This document shows, piece after piece, positions 9,341 through 19,810 of a DNA stretch of 64,000 bases (positions are counted from its first letter, which is position 1; every line of letters starts with the position of its first letter). Below the pieces are notes generated by a model. It did not search any database. It had not been told where the DNA came from and worked only from the letters and a program-made list of their open reading frames with translations. The DNA comes from Ichthyophis bannanicus (lineage: Eukaryota > Chordata > Amphibia > Gymnophiona > Ichthyophiidae), in the NCBI GenBank assembly GCA_033557465.1, contig CM066031.1:1227763312-1227827311 (forward strand). The letters run 5' to 3'. Both the position numbers and the translations under genes were made by a program.

Positions 9341-11588
9341 ATGGAGCCTTCTTCCCCTAAGAAGTGCCTTCACTGTGGAAACTTAGTTTTCTTTTTAGAC
9401 TCCAATGCTTGGTGTCTAACCTGTTTGGGTCCTGACCCTTTTTCCCCTGATACCTCAGGCTATATTCTTGGAAGAAGCCCTTCTCTTTTTCGAGTTTCCC
9501 TCGATGCCGTTTTTCCTCCTGAAGTGAGGACACCGGTTTATTCTTCTCTCCAGGATCAGGTAACCCACAAACAATCTGTTAAGACTAGCCAATGCTTGAA
9601 GTCTCATGCCCAGCATGATGACTGCTCCGACCTTGCCCTCAAGACCCCATTGGCAATAAGACCCCGGCGGGAGTCTTCGGGCTCCAAAGCATTTACGGGG
9701 TTTCAGGTTGTTCCTGGGGCTCACCCCTCACAGAACATACCTGAGCCATGCTCGGGGTGGTATCCGCTTCGAGCGGTACCGATCCCCCGGCATCGGCACC
9801 GGTGTCGAGTGTTCCACTCTTCACCAGGGATCGTCATCTGGTGTCCTCGGTACCTTCGGGGCCGATCGATACGACCCAGACTGGCTTTCCTGTATCCCAG
9901 CCATGCTCGGGGTTGGTGCCGGCTTCGAGCGGTACCGATACCCCGGCATCGGTGTCGAGTGTTCCACTCTTCACCGGGGATCGTCATCTGGTATCCTCGG
10001 TTCCTTGGGGGCCGATCGATACACCCCAGATAGACTTTCCTCTATCTTCGCCATGCTTGGGGTTGGTACCGGCTTCGAGCGGTACCGATACCCCAACATC
10101 GGTGCCGGTGTCGAGTGTTCCTCTCTTCACCGGGCATCGTCTTCGGATGTCCTCGGTACCTTCAGTACCGATCGACACGATTCCGCTTGACTTTCATGTA
10201 TCGGCATCGCCGATACCACCACCAATGTCGGTACCTTCTAGACATGCATCGATAGACTCGCTCGCTTCGATACCGAGTCTAGAATCGATATCCAGTCTAG
10301 ATGACTTGGTTCCGACGCGTTTTGGAAACGATCCATATCGTTTCCGACTACGCAGTACCGAGGATATTCACCAAGGCTCTCTGGTTACCTCGGTACCGCT
10401 TCAGCAGCCCCCGATTACTGCTTTGATGACATTATCGTCTCCGGTACCGGTATCGATGTCGATTCCTGCAGTTCCATCGGTGCCATCGATCCTTTCTATG
10501 CCTAGTTTGGAATCGATACCGGGCACTGACGATGCAGTACTAACTGCCTCAAATCAGAACTGTCTGTATCAATGTCCATCTAGCAGGATTCTTTTTCTGC
10601 ACCAGTCCAGTATGTCTTCTGGTGCTCAAGCTGCTCCTTCAACCTCAGCTTACCCAGGAATAGTTCCTATTGGAGATCCTTCTTTTCAGAAATTTCTCCT
10701 CGACATGGCAACCTTTCTTGCCATTCCTATTCCTGGCTTTACTCTTCACCAAGATCCTGTAGAAAAGGAAAATATAATGCTTCCTTTACATCATTCTTTA
10801 CAGGATCTTATTCTGAGGATGTGGGAATCACCCTTAAAGGTTCCTTTGCCTTCTACAGCCATTAATGTTCTGTATCAGGTGCCTCCCTCTCCGGGATTTC
10901 AGAAAAAACAACTTCCACATCATTCCATTGTAGTGGAATCAGCACTGAGGAAGGTAAGAAGCAAGAAGAAGCATTCTTCTTATCCGCCAGGTCGTGCATT
11001 TAAAGCACTTGATGCCTTTGGACGTCAAACCTTCCAAACTTCTATGCTGGCTTCAAGAATTATTTCATATATTTTTTATGAGTCTAACGCTTCAGGAGGT
11101 CACAGAAATTATCTCTTTTGTCTCCTTTTTTGTCAGAACCTAAGGCCTCTGACTATTCCTTGCTTCTTAATCATAGCAGGAATATCTCTTGGTTTCTTTC
11201 TCGTGCTTCTCTAGACTCTTTTGAGTCTGTTAGCAGATCCTCTGCTATTGCCATTGGAGCACGTCGTACAGCCTGGCTGCAGGCTTCAGACTTGAGCAGA
11301 TGGGCACAACATACACTGGGTAATTCTCCTTGTACTGGAGAAAATCTTTTCAATAGAGAGGCTTTACGTCAGGTTGCTCATTGCTCCACTGACTTTCCTA
11401 GTTCTGGAACCCATCCTAAGCCTTCTTTTTCCCCAGGACATAGGAAATGTCCTACCAAACCTTCTTTCCCTAAGAAAAGAAAGTTTCACCCTTCTGCCCA
11501 TCCTCCAGATGTACCCAAGCAAGGGACATCTCATCCTAGTCTGAAGTTTCCAGACTCTAACCAGGCTAATCATAACCAGCAACCATAG
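9341..11588 (+). pseudogene. DIRS-B gag, frameshifted
   Basis: It starts at ATG 9341 with MEPSSPKKCLHCGN followed by a WCLTCLGPD knuckle, a variant of the KKCxxC...CLGPDHD zinc motif of the A and C gags. A frameshift near 9750 moves the frame into a long Ser/Pro linker made of tandem repeats (9747-10205). The conserved C-terminal domain starts near 10640: FQKFLLDMATFLAIP, LILRMWESPLKVP, LPHHSIVVESALRKVRSKKK, PPGRAFKALDAFGRQTFQTS. A second frameshift near 11130 and a small deletion follow. The end reads SRSSAIAIGARRTAWLQASD and a Lys/Pro-rich tail, with the stop at 11586-11588. Confidence 0.85.
9747..10205 (+). repeat. Three tandem ~150-155-bp repeats within gag
   Basis: Units begin at CATGCTCGGGG (9747), CATGCTCGGGG (9902) and CATGCTTGGGG (10052). 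Each contains CTTCGAGCGGTACCGAT, GTGTCGAGTGTTCC, CTCTTCACC and a GCCGATCGATAC-like or ACCGATCGACAC-like segment. Translated, the units give a Ser/Val/Pro-rich block of about 50 residues. B2 and the A/C copies lack this triplication at the equivalent place. Confidence 0.85.
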
Positions 11589-13140
11589 GTTCCTGTATGT
11601 TGCAATCTACAGTTAACTTCTTACCAGAAGTTTATTCTCCAAACTCTACACTGGTTTTTTCTTTTCAGTATGCTAAGTTGTTCGGATACTTTTGTCCATG
11701 GGTTACAGAATTCTCCCTTTCTTATTACTATAAAGGGAGATTACAACTATCCCATGATAGTTTCTGTCCCCACATGGACATTCTTTCCTTCAGCTGACTT
11801 ACCATATGGTGCGTCACCTTCCACTCTTCCAGGGTTTCCCCTGCTTGAGTTGGTACCATACTGAAACACTTCTCTTTCTTTCCAGTGTAGACTTTTTGCT
11901 ATCCTTCAATGCATGTTCTGAACAACTCATCAGACAGGGACGGGAATATCTCCGCTCCCTTTGTCTGTTTTTCTCCCTGTTTTCATACAGGAGAATCCCC
12001 TCTGCTGTTTTGTTCAGTTGCTCTGCATGCAGGAGTTCCAGTGATTATCTTAATGCTTCTTGCAAGCTACTTTCAACTATCTTGCATGCTACTACTCACT
12101 GCAGGTTATCTTCTTCTAGCCATATCCTTACCTGGGATGTGGCAAAACATCTGACTTCTGTCAGTTTTATCTCATAATTCTCCTGCACAATGCTCTCTGC
12201 AATCTTCAGAGAAGCTTTCTACTATGGGCCCTTGCTATAGAGCATTGAACTTTGTCTCTGAGGGTCTTTCATATAATAGACAAAGCTTATGTAGTCATTC
12301 CATGGCTATATAGGTTCTTTATACCTTCTGTCTCCCATTGTGATACAGAAGGCAAGCTTTTTCTGCGTGAATGTCCAAGGAGTTCCCAATCTGGCAGGAA
12401 TCTACCCCTTTTTTCCTTACAGCTTGGCATTGTTTTCTGCTCCACTTGGACAACGCATACTTTTTTACTGTACATGATACCCCTGAGTCCCTTAGCTGGG
12501 TCTTCCTGGTATCTTATTCTATGCGTTTTCTTGTCCTTTGGACATGTCAGAGTCCTAAAGTACTCCTGACCTGCTCTTACCAGACTGCTATTATCCTCTG
12601 TTTTTCATGCAACCATACTGGTTATTCCACTGAACTACATTCCTGCACCCCACCCCCTTATTATTAGATGAATCTTTTTCCATCACATTCCCCATGTGAA
12701 TGTTTTTCTGTGGCTCAGTTGCAGGCATGTATTCTCAGAATCATTTTTTCCATACCCTCTCTTCCCTTCCGGACTGGGCTAATTTTTCCACATCGGTCTG
12801 TCGTCTTCTTTTAGTCCTCAATGTTAATAACTCTGTACCTAAAAGAGTTCTCAGCTTTTCCCAAAAAGCTTTTCATTGAAGACCTGCCGTTCTTCTCCTG
12901 CCCCAGTTGACTCCTGGGTCACCTGCCCATTCCAGATTTGGAAGTTCATCCTCACTGCTGTGAAGTTACCTTGAGGATTTCGCTACTGCATCTACAGTAC
13001 GCTCCAGCACGATTCTACTTCCTACAATCCAGTAGGTAAGCTCTATATTGTACTAGTTCATTAAATATTTTAATGATACTTGACATACATTCTAAAGACT
13101 CATTTTTTCTGTAGTCTTTAGATTCGCTGTTCCTCTACAG
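11589..13140. other. Unidentified T-rich interior of B1
   Basis: About 1.55 kb lies between the gag stop and the B tail, where B2 carries RT, RNase H and YR. I see none of the motifs LDLKDAYTH, YLDDW, TDNQV, ARRISELQAL or HYCLE in any frame. The plus strand is pyrimidine-rich with many short T runs and several CAG or TAG acceptor-like junctions. The longest frames are about 100-120 codons and have no recognisable composition. It could be captured host DNA, a scrambled pol region, or an independent non-coding module. No function is assigned. Confidence 0.6.
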
Positions 13141-13144
13141 CTCT

Positions 13145-13624
13145 TCTTTATTCAACTCCTACCCCCCATCCCTCAGGGGGTGTCGGGGATCCAGGTTTGG
13201 AAAATGCCGTCCTGTCCAGGGATACGCATTTTATGGGATCTCCCCTGGCATCCACAGCTAGGGAGTCCCCATATGTGAAGACTCATTCCTGCTTGTTCCT
13301 GGAGATAGCACAGTTACTTACCTGTAACAGGTGATCTCTGGGAACAGCAGGAATTAGTCTTCACAACCCACCCACCTCCCCTAGGAGTTGTATCTATCTC
13401 CTTTCCTCTTTCTCTCCTTCTGTCTCAGCTATGAAACTCAACTGAGGAGAGGCAGTGGGAAAGGCGGGAAGTCACCACGCAGGCGTGAGGGATGCTCCCA
13501 AAAGCTTTCTGATTGGATGCTGGGGAGCATTCCCGTGCAGGCTCCGTCGGTACCGATGTACCCATATGTGAAGACTAATTCCTGCTGTTCCCAGAGATCA
13601 CCTGTTACAGGTAAGTAACTGTGC
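13145..13624 (+). repeat. B1 tail: ICR and inverted right unit
   Basis: The tail starts TCAACTCCTACCCCCCATCC, as in B0 and B2. The ICR (CTTGTTCCTGGAGATAGCAC, AGTTACTTACCTG) lies at about 13289-13345. Its reverse complement predicts the junction GTAAGTAACTGTGC-TAT-CTCCAGGAACAAG, which equals the actual B1 ends and their flanking TAT. The inverted right unit runs to 13624. Confidence 0.85.
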
Positions 13625-14094
13625 TATATCAACCGACTCACCTTTGTCTACCTGTTTATTCACACCTTCAAAAAAAAAAAACAGATTAGTAAGACAAGAT
13701 CTTCCTTGTCTAAAGCCATGACTATCTACATATTCAGCAATTTTGTTCTTTATGATGGTTTCTACCATTTTTCCCGGTACTGACGTCAAGCTCACTGGTC
13801 TGTAGTTTCCTGGATCATCCCTGGAACCGTTTTTAAAAATTGATGTTATGTTCGCCATCCTCCAGTCTTCAGGTATTAGAGATGATTTTAATGATAGTTC
13901 ACAGATTACTAATAACTGAAATATGTGATTGCAGACCTGCTCTTTCAACACCCTTGGATGTATATCATCTGGTCCAGGTGATTTGCTACTGTTTAGTTTA
14001 TCAAATAGTTGTAGTAATCTTCCCGATGTATCAATATTTCCTTCAATTCTTCCGCATGTTTAAATACCACTTCAGTCATGGGTAACATCCCTTA
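13625..14094 (-). pseudogene. CR1 ORF2, RT fingers segment
   Basis: Minus-strand frames give LVICELSLKSSLIPEDWRMA, NITSIFKNGSRDDPGNYRPV, SLTSVPGKMVETIIKNKI and HGFRQGRSCLTNL, equal to CR1-2 residues around 520-610 with single changes. The segment continues CR1-1 from 8977 without overlap apart from TAT. A 12-A run near 13671 sits in the codons for the FFEG segment. DIRS-A copy A2 interrupts it at 14095. Confidence 0.88.
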
Positions 14095-14136
14095 CTCCGG
14101 GACGAAGCAGGAAGTCAGTCCTCACATATGGGTGAT

Positions 14137-14148
14137 GTCGGCGCCGAC
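14137..14148. repeat. Palindrome in A2 left leader
   Basis: GTCGGCGCCGAC, a perfect 12-bp palindrome 43 bases from the left end. The same word in the right unit of A1 lies at 3215-3226. Confidence 0.75.
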
Positions 14149-14503
14149 GGAGCCCCCGTGCGGAGCATTTCCCCAGCTTTCAAAGAAATCCTTTGGGAAT
14201 GCAGCGTGCCTGCGCGGTCCCCTTCCCACCCAAGGGTGCCATCTTGCTCAGTCTTTCTTTTTCCGCGGAGCCCGACGGATGTGAGTTTGTCACCCTTGAA
14301 AAGTTAATTTTTTTTTTTCTGCGATTTTCGCGTTGTCTTATCCGGTTCGACACCGGTTCCCCTTCCCGACTGGGCTCGGTACACCGGTATCGAGTCCGTA
14401 GTTTTGCTTTTTGGTTTTTGTCCTTTGTCACTAGCATTCGTGTTCTTTTTGTGTTTCACTGGCAGCCCAGTCTCTTGACCTTGCAGGGGCCCTTTTTCCC
14501 TCG

Positions 14504-16400
14504 ATGGCTGCCAGCGGCTTCAAAAAGTGTGATCGGTGCAAGAAACTTGTCTCTCACCAACACACATGACTGCTGCTTCCGATGCCTTGGGCCCGACCAT
14601 GACCCGCTGGCCTATGGCCCATGCGGCAAAATGTCGTCAAAGGCGCTTCGGAGCCGTCAGCATCAACGTGAGAGAATTTTCTCTGATTCCATGTCCGGCC
14701 GGGCCCAGACTTCATCAGAGGCCTTGACATCTCGGGAGTCCGACCCCGAGCGCTGTCGGGGTTCCTCTGAAAGGGAGTCTCCCACCCGGGAGCACAGAAG
14801 GAAGAAAAAGCTTGTGAGGGCGACGTCGGTGGAGGCTCCTGGTTCCTCAAGGGCCAGGTCGTGTAGCCCTGACCGCCGCCCTGGGCTCTCGGAGTCGGAG
14901 AGGCCTTCCAAGCTATCTCGTGTGGAGCCAGAGTCCCCAAGTCACGTAAGTGCAGTTGTCCTCATGGACTCTCCTCCGGGGGAGCCGATGTTGGGCCCCG
15001 AGTTGGGGGCTGCTGAGTCTCCTGAGCTTGGACTCAGGTTGACGGCCTTGGAGAGCAGTTTGGCTGCCTTCATGGAACAGCAGCGGGTGCTGATCGCCGG
15101 TCTGACTGGTGCATCTGCCCCGACCACTGGGACCTCGACATTTAAATCGACCCCGGAGACTGAGCTGATCCTCGAGTCGAAGTCTCGAGTCGATCCTCGG
15201 TCAAGGTCCCCTTGACCTCCCGTGCGGGGCCGAGGTCGTCGACGCTGATACCCTCGGTGTCAGGGTGGGTGGCACCGAGGCCCACACGGCCGGAGCCGCT
15301 CGATTCCTTGGAGGAGGAGTCTGAGTGGGAGACGGAAGACAAGGAGTCCTCCGGACCCGGTACGTCCCTTTGGACTCACTGGAGTCCGAGCCTCAGAGAC
15401 GGTCCCCCCCGGAGGATACCCGGTTCTCGAACTTCGTGAGGGACATGGGCAAAGCCTTGGCCTTCCCTGCGGATGCCGAGGAGGAACCTCGAGCTGAGGA
15501 GCTCGATGCCCTCCAGTTTGATTTTCCTCCGAAGGAAGCCTTTACTGTACCAGTTCCTCCGATGCTGGAACAGCTGCTCTTCCGTGTGTGGGTGGCACCG
15601 GCCTCGACGCCGGTTCTTAGCAAACGGGTCGATTCCATTTATTGAGTCCATAAGAGCCCTGCATTCCAAAAGGCACAGCTACTGCACCACTTCATGGTTG
15701 TGGAATCGGCCATGCACCGTCTGAAGAGTCAGAAGATGCACTCCTCGGTGCCCCCCGGCCGGGAGGCCCAGAAACTGGATGCCCTCGGTAGAAAGTGCTT
15801 CCAGGGCTGTATGCTATCTTGCTGTGTCCAGACTTACCAGCTGTACATGGACATGTACCTACGAGACCTGGCAAAGGAGATTGCCAGGTTCTCAGCTGGC
15901 CTCTCCGAGGAACCTTTGCAGAGGTTCAAGGCTTTGTCAACAGGGATTTGAGAGTGGTTGAAGTTTATCTCTCGAGCAGCCTATGATGGCTTCAAGGCTT
16001 CGGCCCGGGTAGTCACGGCTGGCATCGGTGCACGCCGTCAGGCCTGGCTACAGTCATCAGACCTGGAGCCATGGGTGTAGGACAAGTTGGTCGATGTCCC
16101 CTGCCGAGGTGAAAACCTTTTCGGTTAGCCCATGACTGAAAAGGCTGCGAAAATCGAGACCGAGACTCACACCAGGCAAGGCTGTCCAGGAAGACTTATG
16201 CCCCTTCTCAGAAAAAGAAGGGCTCGGGAAAGAAGCCCTTTTTCCAGAGGAAGGGTGCGGCCTACAAATCTACCCTCCAATACCAGGCCTCTTCAGCTCC
16301 CCAACAGTGCCAGCAGGCCAAGGGGCAGGGGCATGGGCCCTGTAGGCAGAAGACCCCCAAGCCGCCAGCTCTGGCTCCTGCACAGCAGGGAGTGGGGTTT
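14504..16400 (+). pseudogene. DIRS-A gag, frameshifted with stops
   Basis: The ATG at 14504 begins AASGFKKCDRCKKL. A frame change then follows within the THDCCFRCLGPDHD knuckle. The linker contains SDSMSGRAQTSSEALTSRES and FMEQQRVLIAGLTGASAPTT, a probable coiled segment (LRLTALESSLAAFMEQQ). The conserved C-terminal domain reads MVVESAMHRLKSQKMHSSVP, GREAQKLDALGRKCFQG, YQLYMDMYLRDLAKEIARFS. In-frame stops occur at GGGATTTGAGAG near 15947, at GTGTAGGAC near 16076 and after TTCGGTTAG near 16126. Its C-terminus is basic (KKKGSG type), as expected for a nucleic-acid-binding tail. Confidence 0.85.
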
Positions 16401-16479
16401 TGACTCCCACAGCATAGCCTCTTCTCCACAACTGGCTCCACTCAGCACAGGTGGTCAGCTGACCCTGTACGCCTACAGG

Positions 16480-18290
16480 TGACCAGCCATCACAGGGGAT
16501 ACCTGGGTACTGAGCATAGTCCAGAAGAGCTACTTGCTCCACTTCCACCAGATACCCCCCTTCTACTTTCCAGGGGAGCCTCCAAGACTCCCTCAGCACA
16601 GAAACCACCTCCTTCAGGAGTTGGCAAGTCTTCTAAAGGAACAGGCGGTGGAACCGATGCCCCACCACCTGGAAGGGCAAGGCTTCTACTTCAGGTACTT
16701 CCTGGTACCAAAAAGGACAGGAGGCCTCCGGCCTATCCTAGACTTGTGAAATTTTAAACAAGTTTCTGGAGAGGGAAAAGTTCAAGATGCTCACCCTTGG
16801 GATACTGCTGCCCTACCTCCAGCAGGGAGATTGGCTATGCTCCTTAGATCTAAAGGATGCTTATACTCACATTCTCATCCATCCAGACCACAGACAATAT
16901 CTCAGATTTGTGGTGGGAGGAAACCATTTCCAGTACAGAGAACTTCCTTTTGGCCTAACTTCCACCCCCAGGGTTTTCACCAAATGCCTGGCGGTGGTGG
17001 CGGCCTGTCTCAGGAATAAGGGAATTTTCACCTTCCCATACCTGGACGACTGGCTCATCAGGGGCCAATCTCTCCAGGAGGCATGACAAGCCGCTCTTTG
17101 CACTGTCTCTCTTCTTCAGCATCTGGGCTTTGTCATAAAGTACCCAAAGTCCACTTTGCTTCCCTCACAAAACCTAGAGTTTATAGATTAGACACCCTGC
17201 AGGCAAGAGCTTACTTGCCCGAGGACAGGGCCCACAGACTGATGGACTTTGCCAACCAGTTCCAAAGCAATTCTCATATCTCCATCAGGCACTTCCTGCG
17301 GCTCCTGGGCCACATGGCATCCACGGTACATGTGACTCCGAATGCCCGTCTGCACATGCGGTCTGCTCAGTGGTGCCTCAGAGCTCAGTGGGCGCAGGCC
17401 ACAGGCGACCTCCAAGACAGAGTAAAGGTGTCCAAACCACTTTTGGACTCCTTGCAGTGGTGGCTACATCTCCCAAACCTTCTCAGAGGGGTACCTTTTC
17501 AGGCCCCAGCACACACAAGGGTGCTGACGACCGATGCTTCCTTAAAGGGCTGGGGTGCACATTGCCAGGGCACGTGCACTCAAGGCCTCTGATCTCCTCG
17601 AGAGGCCACACAGCAGATAAATCTGTTGGAGCTGCGAGCAATCTGCTTGGCTCTCCAGACTTTTTCTCATGCCGTCTCTCACCAGTCTGTCTTAGTTCAG
17701 ACAGACAATCAGGTAGCAATGTTCTATGTGAACAAGCAAGGGGGCACAGGGTCCTATGTCAGGAGGCGCAGGCCCTTTGCTCCTTTGCAGTCAAACATGG
17801 CATGTTTCTCAAAGCAGTTTTATCTTACCTGGTCAGGAGAACTTCTTGGCAGACAAGCTAAGCAGGATTCTCCAGCCTCACGAATGGCAGTTGAATCCAC
17901 TGGTGGTCCAGCAGATCTTTCTACGATGGGGGCTTCCATCAATCGATCTCTTTGCAAGTCCACTGAACCGTCAGCTGCCCAGGTTTTGCTCCAGAAAGCC
18001 GCATCCCCTGAGAATGGCAGCAGATGCGTTTCTGATCTCTTGGTCTGCGGGCCTCCTGTATGCGTTTCCTTCCATGCCTCTGGTGGCCCGAACTCTGTTC
18101 AAGATTCTATGGGACAAGGCCTCGGTGATTCTGGTAGCCCCCAGATGGCCGAGGCAACCGTGGTTTCCACTTCTTCTGCAGTTGGCGGTGGAAACTCCAT
18201 TCCCTCTGGGGTTGCAACCTGTCTCAGGATCAGGGTTCCCTTCTGCACCCCAATCTCAGATCCCTCAATCTGATGGCCTGGCTGCTGAAA
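16480..18290 (+). pseudogene. DIRS-A RT / RNase H, frameshifted
   Basis: RT motifs: GFYFRYFLVPKRTGGLRPIL, then a stop where ILDLRNLNK should be (ATCCTAGACTTGTGAAAT, near 16745), LDLKDAYTHILIHP, VVGGNHFQYRELPFGLTS and FPYLDDWLIRG near 17035. A stop at GCATGACAAGCC (near 17082) changes Asn-Gln to stop. RNase H: VLTTDASLKGWGAHCQGTCT, LELRAICLAL, QTDNQVAMFYVNKQGGTGS. The post-RH part has DLFASPLNRQLPRFCSRKP, FPSMPLVARTLFKIL and APRWPRQPWFPLLLQLAV. At least four frameshifts are present. Confidence 0.88.
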
Positions 18291-19315
18291 GGATAGTGCT
18301 AGCTCCCTTACTTCTACCTAGGGAAGTTGAGGATGTGGTCTTGGCCTCTAGGAGGCAGTCCACCAGAAAGTCCTATGCCCTCAAGTAGCGTAGGTTCTCA
18401 ATATGGTGTGCTCAGCGCAATGAAGATCCTTTCTCCTGCCTTGTGCCAGCGGTACTACAATACCTACTTTACCTGTCAGACCTAGGCCTTAAATCCAACT
18501 CTGTTCGGGTCCACCTCAGTGCACCACTCACCGGTGGCGGGTCAGTCTGTTGGTTCACCCCTTGGTGTCCCACTTCCTCAGAGGTCTGCTTTTGCTCAAG
18601 CCTCCGATTCGTCCACCAGCCACTGAGTGAGATTTGAACGTGGTCTTGCAGCAACTTGCCCACCGTTTGAGACAATGGCTACTTGCCATTTACGCTTCCT
18701 TTCATGGAAGGTGCTCTTCCTGGTAGCTCTTACCTCGGCCAGACGTGTAAGTGAACTACAATCTCTGGTTTCTGATAGACCATACACATGGTTCTATAGG
18801 AACAGGGTGGTCCTACGGACCCATCCGAAGTTCCTTCTAAAAGTTGTCTCCTCCTTCCACCTCAACCAGGAGGTGGTTCTTTCGACATTTTTTCCCAGGC
18901 CACATACCAGCTGGGTGGAAACAGTCTTGCATACCCTGGACTGTAAGAGGGCGTTGTCCTTTTACATAGAACGTACGCGGGGGAACCGAAAGGCTACTCA
19001 GCTCTTGTCTCCCTTGACCCTAATAAACTGGGGTTGCCTGTCTCCAAGCGTACCTTGTCCACTTGGGTAGCAGATTGTATCGCCTGGGTGTACAAGGCAG
19101 CCGGCCTCTCTTTGCAGGGTCAAGTCACGGCCCACTGTGTCAGGGCGAAAGCCGCGTCAGTAGCTCATCTCTGCTCTGTTTCGTTGGCAGACATCTGCCA
19201 GGCCGCTACTTGGTCTTCAAGCCAGACTCTTGCAGCCCACTACTGCCTTGAGAGAGAGTCCCGAAGGGACAGTGCTTTCGGACAGGCGGTACTCCGTAAT
19301 CTCTTTGAGGTTTAG
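18200..19315 (+). pseudogene. DIRS-A YR, with stop and frameshifts
   Basis: The N-terminus reads PREVEDVVLASRRQSTRKSY and is cut by a stop (CTCAAGTAGCGT near 18386). A roughly 25-bp deletion near 18515 removes part of LSALSAHHS. The core retains TSARRVSELQSLVSD with the first catalytic Arg, RTHPKFLLKVVSSFHLN, a TAHCVRAKAAS HxxR box, and HYCLERES with the presumed nucleophile. It ends RNLFEV with a TAG at 19313-19315. Confidence 0.88.
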
Positions 19316-19808
19316 GCAACTCCTACCCTCCGGCCCTTGTGTTGGGCTACCGTACGGGGCCATTTTCCAAGGATATTCTTATCACGAATGCTGAGACTCT
19401 GTAGAGGGAGCCATTTTTTCAGCTTTGGGTTCCTGGTAGCCTACAGCTGGGGAGTTCCATATGTGAGGACTGACTTCCTGCTTGGTCCTGGAGAAAGAGT
19501 AGTTACTCACCTGTAACAGGTGTTCTCCAGGAGCAGCAGGAATCAGTCTTCATGACCCTTCCTCCTCCCCTGGAGTTGCAGTCATATACTTTATTTTGTT
19601 TTTTTGCTGTCTTTTAGCTATGTCATCAGACTGAGCAAGATGGCACCCTTGGGCGGGAATGGGACCGTGCAGGCGTGCTGCATTCCCAAAGGCTTTCTTT
19701 TAAAGCTGGGGAAATGCTCCGCACGGGGGCTCCGTCGGTGCCGACGTCACCCATATGTGAGGACTGATTCCTGCTGCTCCTGGAGAACACCTGTTACAGT
19801 TGAGTAAC
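19316..19808 (+). repeat. A2 tail: ICR and inverted right unit
   Basis: The ICR lies at about 19459-19550 (GTGAGGACTGACTTCC, TTGGTCCTGGAGAAAG). Its inverted partner at 19740-19808 ends with CACCTGTTACAGTTGAGTAAC. The outer splice-donor-like word is mutated relative to A1 (CAGTTGAGT for CAGGTGAGT). A T-rich tract ending GCTGTCTTTTAG lies at about 19600-19617. Confidence 0.85.
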
Positions 19809-19810
19809 TA

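Larger units (their letters stand above)
8978..13624 (+). mobile_element. DIRS-B derivative B1 (gag only, novel interior)
   Basis: The left end CTCCAGGAACAAGCAGGAAT starts at 8978 and the right end GTAAGTAACTGTGC finishes at 13624. Both are flanked by TAT (8975-8977 and 13625-13627) inside CR1-1, which reads on without loss. The element is 4,647 bp. It carries a B-type left leader, a gag, a B-type tail with ICR near 13295-13335, and an inverted right unit. Between gag and tail there is no RT, RNase H or YR, only unrelated T-rich DNA (11589-13140). It must have used enzymes from another copy to move. Confidence 0.9.
14095..19808 (+). mobile_element. DIRS-A copy A2, near full length, in CR1-1
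   Basis: The left end CTCCGGGACGAAGCAGG starts at 14095. The right end GTTGAGTAACTAC finishes at about 19808, where CR1-1 resumes with ATCTTCCTCAGTAAAG. The length is about 5.7 kb with the full order leader, gag, RT/RH, YR, ICR and inverted right unit. All coding parts carry frameshifts or stops. The exact outer base is uncertain by a few positions because CR1 and the element share TAC or TTA at the joints. Confidence 0.9.

Noticed and set aside
9747..10205. CRISPR-like array
   Set aside because: Units are about 150 bp with no unique spacers and are translated within gag.
11597..12667. Frames of 60-123 codons in the B1 interior as genes
   Set aside because: They overlap in different frames, start mostly at non-ATG codons and have low-complexity hydrophobic composition from T-rich DNA.
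14092..14095. A long target-site duplication around A2
   Set aside because: Comparison with the CR1 reading on both sides leaves at most three shared bases, with an extra T of uncertain origin.
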